Below, in pieces: positions 21,706-33,600 of a stretch of DNA of 64,000 bases. Below the pieces are notes generated by a model. It searched no databases. It saw nothing but the letters and a program-made list of their open reading frames with translations, and had not been told where the DNA came from. The translations under genes were made by a program, and so were the position numbers. The DNA lies in NCBI GenBank assembly GCA_023213395.1, contig CM041465.1, forward strand, positions 12,586,001 to 12,650,000, in the 5' to 3' direction. This DNA comes from Cycas panzhihuaensis. Lineage: Eukaryota; Cycadophyta. Position 1 is the first letter of the stretch; every line of letters starts with the position of its first letter.

Positions 21706-21714
21706 AAAGGGGGA
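21706..21714 (+). other. polypurine tract of F
   Basis: aaaggggga directly before TG of the 3' LTR, the plus-strand primer. A near-identical aaaggggga occurs at about 21632, 75 bases upstream. Confidence 0.9.
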
Positions 21715-22199
21715 TGTTAGATTAATGATATATTTATTCTAATTTCATTTTTAGTTACTTTATTAATATTACTTATTAATAATTCATTGAAATGATAACT
21801 ACTTATTTCAATGAACCTCTTCTTATTTATCCCTTCCTATATTCTAGGAAGTTGGTAAGAAGATTTTAGAATGGTCAAAGGGCTGAGGTGATGTAGGAGG
21901 AAGACGATGACCAGGAGGTCCTTGTTGTCAGATGTTATTGCATGCTGTGTGGCACTGAGAGAGGATGATATCCTTATTATTAACATAATTGTAATGTGTG
22001 TGTGTGTATTATAATAATAATTATTTATTTTAGGAGGTGATTTTTTATCCCCTAAAGGGGTTTTCCACTTGTCAAATATGATTATTCAATGGTGATGATT
22101 ATATTTACAGATATGATTTATTATTTTGAAGTGATTTAATAAATCTTAAATATTAAACCAATATATATGTGATATCTAATCAAAACCATCTCTCTAACA
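21715..22199 (+). repeat. 3' LTR of F
   Basis: 485 bp, TGTTAGATTA...CTCTAACA, collinear with 15056-15538 with scattered differences, including a TG/TA run near 21990-22020 that has diverged in length. Ends intact. Confidence 0.93.
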
Positions 22200-22253
22200 A
22201 AAATTAATTTCAACTTAAAACATTAAGAAAGATAGCTCACAATCTACAAGAGT
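22200..22253. other. remnant of the E leader between F and G
   Basis: Short stretch after the F duplication and before G; its last five bases aagag form the left target duplication of G. Confidence 0.75.
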
Positions 22254-22564
22254 GAAGGAAGGATGGATCTAGGAGATAAATCACTCACATGTACACCATG
22301 ACAATGGAGAATGAAAAAGAAGATGAAACAAGATATGAGAGCAAGCTTGGAGGTGAGAATAAATAATGACTCCCTCCTTGAGATTTCACCTTTTATTATT
22401 GAGGGTGAGCATTAGGGTTTGGATTTTCCCGCCTAATGACATGAACCCAAAATTATATCTAAATGCATATAAAATACATTTCATTAAGAGACTAATGCTA
22501 ATAATATATCCTAGAGTCACATAAATAATCTATATAAATGACCTTAATACATTAACCACTTTCA
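22254..22564 (-). repeat. 3' LTR of G
   Basis: On the minus strand TGAAAGTGG...CTTCA, 311 bp, collinear with 29602-29913 (blocks gaaggaaggatggatctagg and gactccctccttgagatttc are identical). Confidence 0.93.
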
Positions 22565-22577
22565 ATCCCCCCCTTAA
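22565..22577 (-). other. polypurine tract of G
   Basis: Minus strand TTAAGGGGGGGAT immediately before the 3' LTR. Confidence 0.85.
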
Positions 22578-23007
22578 TGGTGGAAGGTCATTTTTAGAAA
22601 ATCTATTCTATGATATCTTCATTTGAGCCTCATTATTACATTGAAATTCTAAATGACACTTTTGTGGGAAAACCCTCATGGAGAATAAAAACCCACGAAC
22701 TTTCTAAGATCTATAGCCCCTTTTATAAATCAAAATGGCTAAGGTGACTCTTTGATATAGCCTAATAGCTAAGTAGCTTAAATATGCAAGTTAATCTGCT
22801 AAGTCTCCATATATTGTTTGGTTATTCCCTATGCCCTTTTGGGTTTTCACATGTTCTTATTTTCTAAAACAAGTACAACCCTTATCCTTCCATACCCACA
22901 TGGGGTTTTCACAAAGAGGATAGAGCAGAGACTTACTCTTATTCTTCTACGCCCACAAGGGATTTTCGCAAAGAGAATAGAGTATGATGATCATGTTGTT
23001 ATCTTCT
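22578..23007. other. 3' untranslated stretch of G
   Basis: Between the end of RNase H and the polypurine tract. Contains two copies of a cacaagggattttcgcaaag-like sequence (22905-22975 region), a short direct repeat. No gene. Confidence 0.6.
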
Positions 23008-23565
23008 TTAATCAATCAAAGATGGAGGCCCTAAGGCTGAGCCTTGAATAGTTTCAAACTTCACCCTTTGCAGTGGTTTGGTGAAGATATCAGCCACTTG
23101 ATCTATTGTAGGGCAGTAATCTAATTGAATTATGCTGTCATGAATAAGTTCCCTAATCCTGTGGACTTTCATACTTATGTGTTTGGTACGATCATGAAAT
23201 ACAAGATTTTTTACCATGCAGATTGCTGATTGATTATCCGCATGAAGACTTGTAGGACTTGTTTGGGTGATATTCAATGTTTCCAATAATTTTCTTAGCC
23301 ATATCACCTCTTTACTGGTCTCAGAAACAGTAATGTATTCAGCTTCGGTAGTTGAATCTACAACTATCTTCTACCGTCTGGATCTCCATGATATTGGTGT
23401 TGTTCCAAGAAATGTTACATACCTAGATGTAGATCTTCCAGTATCTTTATCTCCTGTAAAGTTTGAGTCTGTGTATGCAGAAAGCTTGAAGTCTGAATTA
23501 GGTTCATATAACTATCCATATTTACTAGTTGTCTTAAGGTATCTCAACACTCACACTGCTGTGTG
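23008..23565 (-). pseudogene. copia RNase H of G
   Basis: Order on the minus strand: SAYTDSNFTGDKDTGRSTS (first catalytic Asp), TTPISWRSRR, TEAEYITVSETSKEVIWLRK, SLHADNQSAICMVKNLVFHD, RTKHISMKVHRIRELI and QVADIFTKPLQRVKFETI. The C-terminal 99 codons are open (23008-23307). One frameshift near 23310 and stops upstream. Typical of Tork/SIRE-like copia RH; the D-E-D residues appear present. Confidence 0.9.
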
Positions 23566-24430
23566 CTAATGATTCTGCTTAGGATTTGTCATGTAACGAG
23601 CAAGAATGCCAATAGAGTATATAATATCTAGCCTTGTATTGGTAGTGTAGATGAGACTACCTACAAGTTTCCTATAGAGTATTGCATCTACCTCCCTAGC
23701 GTCACCTTCAGCTGAGAGTTTGGTGTTAGGATCCATAGGTAACATCACTGGTCGAGCATCTTCTAACTGAAACTTGGTTAGAAGATCGTTGATGTATTTT
23801 TCTTGGGAGAGGAAAAAATTTCCATTATTTTGTGTTACTTTAATTCCCAAGTAATATTTCATCAAACCGAGGTCAGATAATTCGAACGTTTTGCCAAGGT
23901 CCTTTTTCAGTTGGCTTATTGCCTATTCACTATTACCCATTACTAGCATGTCATCCACAAAGATTATGAGACAAGTGACTTTATCCTTATGGTGTTTGAT
24001 GAACAACGTTGCATTAATATCTTGATAGTCACAAACCTCATATCCAAATTACCTCATCCTTTTAGACAACTTGGAAAACCAAGTGTGAGGGGCTTGTTTA
24101 AGGCCATACAAGGACTTTTTGAGCCTACAAACCTTATGCTCTTAACCTTCGATCTCATATCCTTCTGGTTGAGCCATGTAAATTTCTTCTTTAAGATCTC
24201 CATTGAGAAACATAGTCTTAATATCGAGTTGGTGGATTTTCCAACCCTATTGAGTAGCCAAGGCCATAAGAGTTCTAATTGTAGGCCACTTGGTTGTAGG
24301 TGCAAAGACTTCAGTGTAGTTGATGCCTTCCCTTTGTGTAAATCCTTTAGCTACCAACCTCGCCTTGTGTTTTTCAAGGGTGTCATATGATCTATATTTG
24401 TTTTTTAACACCCATTTATTTTAAACTACC
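23566..24430 (-). pseudogene. copia reverse transcriptase of G
   Basis: Motifs: [92 protein letters not shown], catalytic IIFVDDMLVMGN (in another frame), LMKYYLGIKVTQNNGNFFLS, RKLVGSLIYTTNTRLDIIYS. The DD pair is kept; KSAF has become KTMF. Frameshifts near 24055 and 23880 split the gene. Confidence 0.9.
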
Positions 24431-24735
24431 TTTCTACCAAGTGGTAGATCAACGAGCTCCCATGTACCATTCTTGATAAGAGTTTAGTACTCTTCATTCA
24501 TGGTGTTTCTCCAAGCTGTATGCTTTATAGCTTCTTGGTACGTTAAGGGCTCTTCATTAAGAGTAAGGTGCAATTATGCTGGTTCAAGCTCAGTATATAA
24601 TGATTCCTTCATCTTTGCTCTATAGGCACTTCGAGTGTTAGTTTTTCCCACCTCATCTGGTCGTATGTCCTTATTGAGCTGGCGAGCTTCTTGAGATCCT
24701 CAAGTTGGGAATGATATCCTCATTTCCCCAACTTC

Positions 24736-25790
24736 TTAGTTCTTATCATGTTCATTAAAATGATTATTTGATGAGGAGGATATTGATGTACCTGAGGAAG
24801 ATGGTCCTTCTACCACTATTTTGTCTTTGTCAACTAAAGGTGGAGAGGATGATTCTTCTATAATGGCTTTGCCTTCGTCAACTCTATTATCTTCAAAAGA
24901 TGGTGCTAGATGTTCACTCATTTGTTCAGAGTCACAACTTGTATCCTCCAAGGCTCTATTATCAGCTTCCAACATTTAGAGTAATTTATATCTGCCCCCT
25001 CCCCCCCAAATTTTAGAATCTAAACATCATACTTGATAACATTATTGTAGTGGCGTGAGTGTACTATGGAGTCTAATTTAAGTAACTGATCCTCTGTCTC
25101 TGTAAAAATGACAGCTCTAGTAACGATGATTTTTCATTGTGAAGGCATGAAGACCTTATACCCTTTCTTATCCATAGGGTATCCAACAAAGATGCCTTTA
25201 AGTGCCCTTGGCTAGAGTTTAATTCGATCTACATCCAGAATATAGGCATAACATGTAGAGCCAAAAATTCTAAAGTAGTGAATAGTGGGGGCTTGTCCTA
25301 ACCATTTTTCATTAGGTGATTGTACTTCCTTTGATGGGCTAACAACATTGATACAATAAACAACTGTCTAGATTACTTCAGCCCATAGATAGGTAGGTAC
25401 ATTTTTATATATTAACATAGCATGAGCCATGTTCATGATTATCCCGTTCATGCGCTCGGTAACTCCATTTTGTTGTGGGGTACCTGTTACTATTGTTTGA
25501 TGCTTGATGCCATTATCTCAAAGGTAGCTTTCAAACTCATGTGAGGTATATTCACCACCATTATCAATTTGAAGACATGTGAGTTGACAACCTGACTCTT
25601 TTTCAATGAGGGCTTTGAATTCCTTGAATATATGGAATGCTTCATCTTTCTTGTGTAGAAAAGCTACCCATACTTTTCTAGTGAAATCATCAATGAAAGA
25701 GATGTAATATAGATTATCCTTCAATGAAGAAATCGGTATTGGCCCACACAAATTAGAGTATACCAATTGTAATGGATGGCTTGATTTCCA
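24736..25790 (-). pseudogene. copia integrase core of G and acidic linker
   Basis: The core reads MVYSNLCGPIPISS, FIDDFTRKVWVAFLHKK, the second catalytic Asp in LQIDNGGEYTSHEF and the Glu in TGTPQQNGVTERMNGI, so D,D-35-E is complete. Then HYFRIFGSTCYAYI, GIFVGYPMDKKGYKVF (the usual copia C-terminal GYS/GYP box). The linker 24736-24975 is acidic and Ser-rich (EESSSPPLVDKDKIVVEG). Stops occur after 25518 and in the C-terminal part. Confidence 0.9.
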
Positions 25791-25811
25791 CTAACTTTTG
25801 GGAAAGGGTTG

Positions 25812-26090
25812 TCAATGAGATTTGGCAATGATACAAGCTTCACATTTAAAGGGCTTAGAGGAAAACTTTGAAAGGTTTAGAAGAGTATTAGAAAGATCTC
25901 TAAGTCTATCAATGCGAACATGGCCCATACGAGCATGCCAAAGAGCTTCTGGTGATAACATTGGATGGGTCAAGATGGAATTAAATGTAAATTCTTCATC
26001 GAAACAAGGGCTTTGGGTACAATGGGCTTTAGAAGATGGAGAGCCATTCAATTGAAAGAGTTTGCTAGAGAGATGTTTAGTCAAAACCAC
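25812..26090 (-). pseudogene. integrase zinc-binding segment of G
   Basis: LWHARMGHVRIDRLRDLSN and FKCEACIIAKSH give the H-x-H and C-x2-C pattern of the integrase N-terminal zinc-binding domain, joining the protease upstream and the core downstream. Open for 92 codons. Confidence 0.9.
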
Positions 26091-26444
26091 CTAATTAGTT
26101 GGAGGGTGAATGACCTTAAGAGTTTGGTCATTTGAGGTTACACTCAGATCAAATCCACGGGAAACAAGTGTGGATAAAGACAGTAGGTTTGGTTTGAGAT
26201 TGGGTATGTATAAGACATCAAGTAATGTAAAATCTTCTAAGCCTGGGAGTTTCAAGCAAATGTTGCCAATTCCTTCAACAGGTTGTTGTGATTTATCAGC
26301 CATGTGAATAACTCCATGAACATTTGAGTTAAATGTTTGATATAGACTGCGATTGTATGTCATATGTTGAGTTGCTCTTGTGCCCATGATCCACTGTCCA
26401 TCGATTGAAGCCACACTATTGGCAATTCCAATAGGGCTTGGCAT
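26091..26444 (-). pseudogene. copia protease of G, active site lost
   Basis: The usual W-(I/L)-(L/I)-D-(S/T)-G-A-T site reads QWIMGTRATQHMTYN, so the catalytic Asp is gone. The rest is in order: HMADKSQQPVEGIGNICLKL and DVLYIPNLKPNLLSLSTLVS. Open for 117 codons, hence a point-mutated rather than shredded domain. Confidence 0.87.
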
Positions 26445-26659
26445 TGGTGAAGGGAATTCACAAATGATATATCCACACAGAGCTTCGAAGTATCTCTTTG
26501 GTTGGTTAATGGAATTTGATGCTAAAGATCCCTCAATTCTTTGAATGTGTACTTATACAAAACCTGCACCACTAAAGGATTCTTCACAAGTTTCTTAAAC
26601 ATTGTGAGCTCCATGTTTTGGTTGGAACTTGGCCAACTTATAAGTGGCAGTTTTGTAAT

Positions 26660-27593
26660 TTTTTGCTAAGTGTTCTTTATGGTTACACTAATCACACATA
26701 ATAGTTTGATTACTAATCCCTGAAGAAGTACTAATTTGGTATGATTATCTTGCTCTTTGTTAAGGTGGCCCTTGGCCTTGAAACTATCGAGGTTGTGATT
26801 AAGGGTTTGACTGACCTTGTAGATGATTTCCCATATTTTTTCCTCTTCCTCTTGCTTGGTTATTTCCTCTACCACGAGAGGGACCTTGATTTTTTGTGTA
26901 GCAAACTTCTTCTTCTACCTCAAAGGCTACATCTAGAAGAGAGTCAAAGGCTACAAAGTTTGTATTAAAGGTCTTGTCAAATTCTATGAACTTCTTGGCA
27001 AGTGCTTCGAAGTTGAGTGTCTTCAATTTTCCACTAAATTAAAGACTTCCAAGCAAGTTTTTATAATCAGGAACATGTAAACATGACTGGATCAAAAATG
27101 CCCAAGTGATGCATTAGGTCTTAAAGCCTTTATCAATTGCCTGTTTGATTGGTTGAAGGAGATTTATTATCTTATAAGCTCGTCCCTACTGCATTTTTAA
27201 TTTGTTCATTTTCAAAATAAGATGAACAAATTCTAAATCTAACTTTGTATCAAAGTTCTTTCTAAGAACTTCTAGGACCTTCTAGGCAGTATCATGTTCC
27301 TCTTCATTTGTTAAGTTGTGCAAGGAGTGATCAATGACCAACAAAATCCCTACACGAATCTTTTCATCATCTATCTCCCATTGTAGTTTAGCTGCAACAT
27401 CTGTAGGAGTTATTGGGGTGGATCCACTGGAAGCAATTGTTGTAGTTGTTGCTAGTATAATGGGTGTGGGCTACAGGTGGGCTCTCCAGAGGCCTTCATA
27501 CTTTGTAGCATTTTTAATTCTACTATACCATATATCCCAATTTTCTTTGCCTTTTAATATGCAGTTAACATTTTGCTTGAATTGAGATGACAT
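26660..27593 (-). pseudogene. copia gag of G
   Basis: Start at 27593-27591 (MSSQFKQNV), followed by LKGKENWDIWYSRIKNATKY, IASSGSTPITPTDVAAKLQW, SLHNLTNEEEHDTA, LETLNF-like LKTLNFEALAKKFIEF and the basic GPSRGRGNNQARGRGKNMGN tail. Zinc knuckle: CDQCNHKEHLAKNYK-like, near 26650-26700, partly lost. This is the DUF4219/UBN2-type gag of copia elements. Three or four stops. Confidence 0.82.
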
Positions 27594-29587
27594 GGTGATG
27601 ATGATGAAGTAGAAGAGATGATAGAAGTATGTGCCACTCACACATATGGCTAATACACCTAGTACAGCAGGGATGTAGAAATGATTGTTATGATGAGAAG
27701 CAAGCAATGATTAACTATTTTTCAACAATTATATAAAAAATAAATGTAAGTAATGATGCAAGAATGAGGCCTAATATAGAGCTTGCAAAGAGTGGTGATG
27801 TGTCATGCCACTAACCTCTCACTTATGTCCAAATATAGGTGAGGTTTTATTGCCTAAGGCTTATAGTATATGATTAGGGCCTTAACCCATGATACCTACA
27901 CCTATGCTTGGTGATGAAATCCAAGTCACAGTGGAGCCTAAGTACTCCCAGTCCTCACCCAGTTCACCAATGAGCAGCTATATACCTCCTCCAAAGAGTT
28001 AAATGGTACTGCATATCCCACGGCTATGATGAATATTGGGCCGAGTTAATTTTAATCTTGCATTTAAGGTTTTCAGTTTTCCTAGGTAGTTATCAGGATT
28101 ATCCCTAATTGGAGGCCATAGGTATGGCTAACCTATCCCTCCACCACTATTCCGGTTAAGACCAGACCTAGTATGAAACTTACACCTCCCTTAGGGCCTA
28201 CACTTCGGCCAACCTTAGTCTATTTCAACCAAGTCAAGTGTGCGCACAAGTCAAGAACTGGTTGTATAGATCATACGGAAGAGATTCCTTTTAGGAATAG
28301 TGTAAGACGTTTCCATATAACTGAAAATTGAAATAGAAACTTGCCAAATGTGCTTACTTGCTTTTCGTGCTTGCTTTGTTATTGTTGCTGCTTTTGTGAT
28401 GCTTTGTTGTTGCTTCTACTTTTGTGATGCTTTATTGTTGTTACTGCTTTTGTGATGCTTTATGCTATGTATGCAAATAGAAAAGCATGCTAGATTTAGC
28501 AAGGGAACTAAATGTTGCTTCCGATCCAAGATTTCCCTTACTTTAGTATAATGTTTCCAAATATGATTTTGGAAGTTTTGATACAAAAGCCATAATGGGC
28601 TAAAAAATGGATTAACTTACCACTAAAATGATGATTTTTCTAAATCTATATACATGCTATTTTACCCTATTTTGTGATTTTTTCACAAAATTTACAAATA
28701 ATGATAAATGGATAAATTTTTAGAAATTACAAATATGAAGGCCTAAATGATGAAATATGAATTTATGACAGAAGGAAAAAGTGTTCAGAATGTTATTTCT
28801 GATAGAGTTGTGAAATCAGATTTCAGAAAAGGCACAAAAACGTTTCTACTCGAAAAAGCACCAAAGTAAAATCATGCCAGATCAACTGTCTCAGAATCTA
28901 GACTTCAATATGTTAAAAGTTATATTTTTATATGTATATTAACTTTCCCTTCTGCACCATCTACAAAATATGCTAAAAACTTACCTGAAATGCCCTTGCA
29001 AGGTCCTTTGTGGGGTTGAGTAGACAAAATTAGCAACCATGAGAAAATTGCATAGATCTCACTAACCAGTGCATGAAATTTGATGAGATTTATCTTAAAA
29101 TGATCTTAATACATAAATGTACTAGATCCCTTAATAAAACTTTTAGATCTTTAGCTTATAATTGAATAATTTCATTAGGAAAAGTGCTTTAAATCACTTA
29201 TCTATAAAATTTACCCTTTTTGTCATAGCCAAAACTCACTATTTTAGGTTGAATCTGAAGTTTCTCTAGAAGACAAAAATGATCCTCTAGTAAAGGTGAC
29301 CTCTCATACCAAATTTTATCAAATTCTGAGATGGTTAAATTTTTATAAAAATTTGGGCCTTTAATACTCCTGAGACTGTTTCGGCAACTGAACGGCTTCA
29401 AAAACTTGTATTCTTCACCTTTGAATTTTTGCACACATGGACAAAGTAGTAACATGTAAAATACTATAATTTTAAGCTCTCAAAATATTAAAAAATAATG
29501 AATGCACTATTAATACTTCACATTGAAGGTGAAGGAGAGGCAAAATGACTCCATGCAAGTGGAATGGAGTGAATAGATCCTCTTCTA
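27594..29587. other. 2-kb leader of G
   Basis: No supported gene. Includes a 28-bp tandem repeat (28391-28465). The minus-strand frame at 29198-29455 (85 codons) has no recognisable motif. Confidence 0.65.
28391..28465. repeat. 28-bp tandem repeat in the G leader
   Basis: cttttgtgatgctttgttgt-type units start at 28391, 28419 and 28447. Confidence 0.88.
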
Positions 29588-29599
29588 GCTCTGATACCA
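29588..29599 (-). other. primer-binding site of G (tRNA-iMet)
   Basis: Minus strand TGGTATCAGAGC, two bases inside the LTR end CA. Perfect match to the copia consensus. Confidence 0.93.
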
Positions 29600-29601
29600 C
29601 A

Positions 29602-29913
29602 TGAAGGAAGGATGGATCTAGGAGATAAATCCCTCATATATATACAATAGTAATGGAGAATGAAAAAGAAGATGAAATAAGATATGAGAGCAAGCTTTGA
29701 GGTGAGAATGAATAATGACTCCCTCCTTGAGATTTCACCTGTTATTATTGAGGGTGAACATTAGGGCTAGGATTTTCCCTCCTAATGACATGAACCCAAA
29801 ATTACATCTAAATGCACATAAAGTATATTTCATTAAGAGACTAATGCTAATAATATATTCTAGGGTCACATAATTAATCTACACAAATGACCTTGATACA
29901 TTAACCTCTTTCA
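29602..29913 (-). repeat. 5' LTR of G
   Basis: Minus strand TGAAAGAGG...CCTTCA, 312 bp; pairs with 22254-22564. Right flank aagag is the target duplication. Confidence 0.93.
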
Positions 29914-30405
29914 AAGAGAACATTACTAGCCTTACAAGGGGAAATAATTAGGACCCCTAAACTTACCACTCTATACATGTCATTGATTCTTCTCAAATTA
30001 TATAGATATTAGACAAGGCCATTGGCTATAAGGTGTATTAAGTGGTAAGATGAGGTGTAAACCTTACCTTAGAGTTTAGAGACTAGGCTAGACCTAGAGG
30101 GGATGAATGCCTTGGTTAGTAGTTCTCAACTAGATTTATTACTAAACATAAGTCCAGTGTAAGTGGACCAATAAACTAGGGGGGTCTTTAACCTTCTTAA
30201 CAACCCACATACTAAGGTATATAGAGCCTAAAGTTCACATACCAATATATATGTTTCTTGATTTTCCATATATAGGAAAGTGTCACTAGATAGAATAACA
30301 ACTGAGGGCTTCTTAGAGACCCCTAAATTTAGCATTCTAGTTTAGTAACTCCACTAAGTAGATAAGACACAAAAATAAAAAGGACACGTTAAAATGGTAG
30401 TTTAA
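29914..30405. other. leader of E, second part
   Basis: Resumes E after G and leads into its gag. AT-rich, no frame. Includes the right copy of the G duplication (29914-29918). Confidence 0.65.
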
Positions 30406-31330
30406 ATGCTTTTGTCTAATAACATTAAATTGAGTTATACAAATTATTTTTTATCTTGGAAGAAACAAGTTAAAAACCTTTTTATTATAAATGATTATTG
30501 GGCTTATGTTAATGGTGACATACCTCTACCCATACCTATTAAGGATCTAAATGATTCAACCATTGAAATTCCACCAGATCTAGTTACCTTATCTAATTTT
30601 GAAGCTAAGGATAGCATTTCCCTCTTATTCCTCTACTTGGGTGTAGAATATGAAATGGACCAAAATATTGAAATAGCCAAAACCTCCCATGAAGCTTAGA
30701 GTATCATTTATACCATTTATGAGAGGATGATTCTAGATCCTTAACCTTAAAGGCATACCTCTTTGGTATACCCTTTATTAGAACCATCACAGACCATCTA
30801 ATTAAAGTTAAAATGATTAGAAACCAACTTATCATCCTTGGTGAAACTCCCTCTAATCATGTACTTGTGTTTAGCATCCTCAACATCCTTCCTATAGAAT
30901 ATGATAACTTTATATCTAGACTCTATAATACCTTTACCAAAATATACATTAACACTTTTGAGGGACTCTTGTTTAGGGAGGAGAACATTCTCAATCACTA
31001 AGGAGTGGTATTTAGCTCTGACTCTTCCCTTGTATTTGTAGCCAGGAATTCATAAAGAAACAAGCCACCTCAACAACTAACTCAGTAGCTAAGTCATCAA
31101 CAAACCCTTTTACATTAGTTTAGCTCCTTAAACATCTCACAACAACTAAGTGAATAGGCAATATATTAGAAACCATAATCTCAATAGACTGGCACTTCCT
31201 CTAAATATCCTAAACAACTATAACAACCACATCAATCTCAACCAATAAGAAATCATTAGTGCAGACAAAATGTCACCTATATATATTATGGGAAAAATGG
31301 GTACCTATAATTGTAGGAGAAGACAAGCTA
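30406..31330 (+). pseudogene. copia gag of E
   Basis: Begins MLLSNNIKLSYTNYFLSWKK at 30406; IINDYWAYVNGDIPLP matches the conserved L-x-G-x-W-x-x-V-x-G copia gag motif. Open for 97 codons, then stops; 30813-31001 continues in another frame (IILGETPSNHVLVFSILNIL, then PIEYDNFISRL), typical of the central gag region. The knuckle near 31268-31310 reads CHLYIYYGKNGYL, where one Cys and the His are lost. Confidence 0.8.
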
Positions 31331-31629
31331 ATTTTTAGATGCTATGAAACCAAGAGGGGATAATCATGTAGGCCTAACTTTTAATAAGATGGCCCTTACT
31401 TTCAATAAGGAGCCCCTAACTTTCCACAAGGACTAGCTTTTCAACAACTAGGTTAATATTTCTAATACAATTAGAATTAGAGGTAGAACTAAAACTAGTG
31501 CCAACTAAATAGGTAAAGGTGCTAACCAAGAAACCTAAGGAACAACCAAAATATATAACAAGGAGGAAATGTGGTTGAGTTTCAACCCTTCTTCCAAAAC
31601 TTGTTCTTTGTAATGTTTTCATCCTAACA

Positions 31630-31890
31630 TGATGACAATCTTAGTTACTATATTCTGGTGCCATCTGTTACATGATCGACACTAAAAACTTGTTGGATGA
31701 GAGTTATCTAATTCAAGCTTAAATTATCACATTTGAAGACAACCTTACTTATGATGTGACCAAAATTGGAGGGGCTCCCATTAGATTGAAGGATTCTAAA
31801 ATTTGGCAATATATGAACATCTTTCTAATTCCAAGCATGAAGATAAACTTGCTCTCTATTAGCCAAATTAATAAGTAAAATTTTATATAT
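31630..31890 (+). pseudogene. copia protease of E, active site lost
   Basis: YYSGAICYMIDTKNLLDE stands where D-S-G-A-T-x-H-M is expected, so the catalytic Asp is now Tyr. GAPIRLKDSKIWQYMNIFLI and PSMKINLLSISQINK complete the domain. Two stops. Confidence 0.75.
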
Positions 31891-32139
31891 CCTTTTCAGT
31901 CAAGGCATCTACACAATCACAAACAATATTATTAGATAGCTCATTGTAATAGGATATGAGGATAGTGGCCTATACAAACTTGATAGAGTTCCATTCACCA
32001 CTATTCCATCAATATAATCTTATTCTATGGCACATAACAATCACCTTGACAAGAAGAAAGTAATCATAGTTGAAGACTCACCCCTTAACCAAGATCAAGG
32101 TGAATGTTCATACTCTAAATAGAAAACTACCTCTAACAA

Positions 32140-32520
32140 CACTAAGGACCAACTATGGCATCAATGCCTTAGTCACCTAAATGTGCAAAGCCTAAATCTC
32201 ATGTCTAAGCTATATATGGTGCATGGACTTCTAACAATTAGGAGAAATAGTTGTATTTGTGAGGCCTTCTTAGTGGGCAAGTAGTATAGAGAATGATTAC
32301 CATCAAAGAAAGTACAAAGAGCCTTTAAACCATTGGGTTTGGTCCACTCAAATATTTGGGAGCCCATGTTAGTTTTATCACTCAATGGGAACCTATTTTT
32401 CATGACCTTTATTGATGACTATTCTAGGAAAGTGTCTGTCTACTTTCTTAGGATTGCTAAAGATACTTAGGACTTAGATCCCTCACAAATTTAGTTTGTA
32501 GTAGAAAATGATATTAGTGC
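32140..32520 (+). pseudogene. integrase of E, core deleted
   Basis: LWHQCLSHLNVQSLNLMSKL gives the H-x-H pair, followed by a C-x-C remnant (SCICEAFLVGK) and the start of the core, GLVHSNIWEP and FMTFIDDYSRKVSVYFLRIA. The frame then passes abruptly near 32470 to linker sequence (VVENDISAPKVALRPILEPP). The segments with the second Asp and the Glu are absent, a deletion of several hundred bases. E could not have integrated with its own integrase after this deletion. Confidence 0.8.
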
Positions 32521-32710
32521 ACCTAAAGTGGCTCTTAGACCAATTCTTGAGCCACCAACACCCACATCCTCCTACATATCAAGTTTGTCTTTAGTTCCAA
32601 CAACCTCAACATCCACATCAGATGATAACACATCAATGCCACTTATATCAATTGATGATCATTAGGTGGAGGCTACTAGTTTTCAACCACCTCATAACGA
32701 CTTATAACAA

Positions 32711-33600
32711 TTGCTAAAGGATGCTTCTTCTCCTCCCATAGCTCCCAAAATAGAGTCTAAAATGAGACACTCCACCAACTATGCCTTAATAGCACATGCC
32801 CTTAAGACCTTTGAGCTTTCCATATTTAAGGAGGTAATCAAAGACCAAACATGGAAAACAACAATGGATGAAAAGATGAACTCTATCCTTAATAATGACA
32901 TATGGGAGCTAACTAAACTACCACTTGGAAAGAATCCAATTGATTATTGATGGCTTTATAAGACCAAATTCTATGATGATGGTACCATCAAGTGTTATAA
33001 AGCTCATATAGTTGTAAGAGGTTTCAAATAACAAGAGGGGATTGACTATGATATGACCTTACACCATTTACAAACATGACTACATTCTATTTCGTTATGT
33101 CTCTTGTGGCTTAATTCAACTAGCCCATGTACCAAATAAATATGAAGCATGTTTTCTTGAATGGAGAGCTCAAAGAAGAGGTTTTCTTAAAGCAAGCTCT
33201 GGGCTATTCTATTCCTAGTAAAGAACTCCTAGTCTATAAAATCAAGAAAGCCTCATTGTTTTATATGTGGATGACTTGGTAATTATTAGTAATGACAATA
33301 AACTTATAGCTTAGTTAAATCTAAATTTAAAAGTAACTTTGAGATAAAAGATCTTAGGTTACTACACTAGTTCTTTGGCATTGAAATATGGCAAGAACTA
33401 GGACATATATTCCTATCATAATCCAAGTACTCTAATGAACTCTTATAATAGTTTAGAATGACTAACTATAAGACTACACCAATTCCAATGGAAATAGAAA
33501 CCAAGCTCAACCATGGTGAATAAGGCAAGCCCTTTGATCCTACATTGTAATAGCAGATAGTTGGGAGCCTCATCTACCTTACTCATACTTGCTTGAATAT
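32711..33600 (+). pseudogene. reverse transcriptase of E, internally deleted
   Basis: MRHSTNYALIAHALKTFE and IKDQTWKTTMDEKMNSILNN open the RT, then KCYKAHIVVRGFK, MKHVFLNGELKEEVFLKQAL and LLVYKIKKA. Near 33255 the sequence jumps to IVLYVDDLVIISND, skipping the block with YGLKQ-PR-W. The catalytic YVDD remains. MTNYKTTPIPMEIETKL and the QIVGSLIYLTHTC region follow with frameshifts. Confidence 0.85.

Larger units (their letters stand above)
15056..22199 (+). mobile_element. complete Ty1/copia element F
   Basis: Full-length, 7.1 kb, with two LTRs (483 and 485 bp), primer site, gag, PR, INT, RT, RH and polypurine tract, all plus strand. It sits inside the leader of E. Target duplication aaaat (15051-15055) is matched by aaaaat at 22200-22205, off by one base. 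Same family as K. The coding region has dozens of stops, and the LTRs differ at many positions, so the insertion is old. Confidence 0.92.
22254..29913 (-). mobile_element. complete Ty1/copia element G
   Basis: 7.66 kb, minus strand, LTRs of 312 bp (5', 29602-29913) and 311 bp (3', 22254-22564), with a perfect 5-bp duplication aagag (22249-22253 and 29914-29918). Internal order: primer site, 2-kb leader, gag, PR, INT, RT, RH, polypurine tract. Different family from K/F and E. Its LTRs are more alike than those of F, so it is probably the youngest complete element here. It lies in the E leader just right of F. Confidence 0.94.

Noticed and set aside
8029-29599. tRNA genes suggested by the gctctgatacca sequences
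   Set aside because: They are 12-base primer-binding sites next to LTR ends; no cloverleaf surrounds them.
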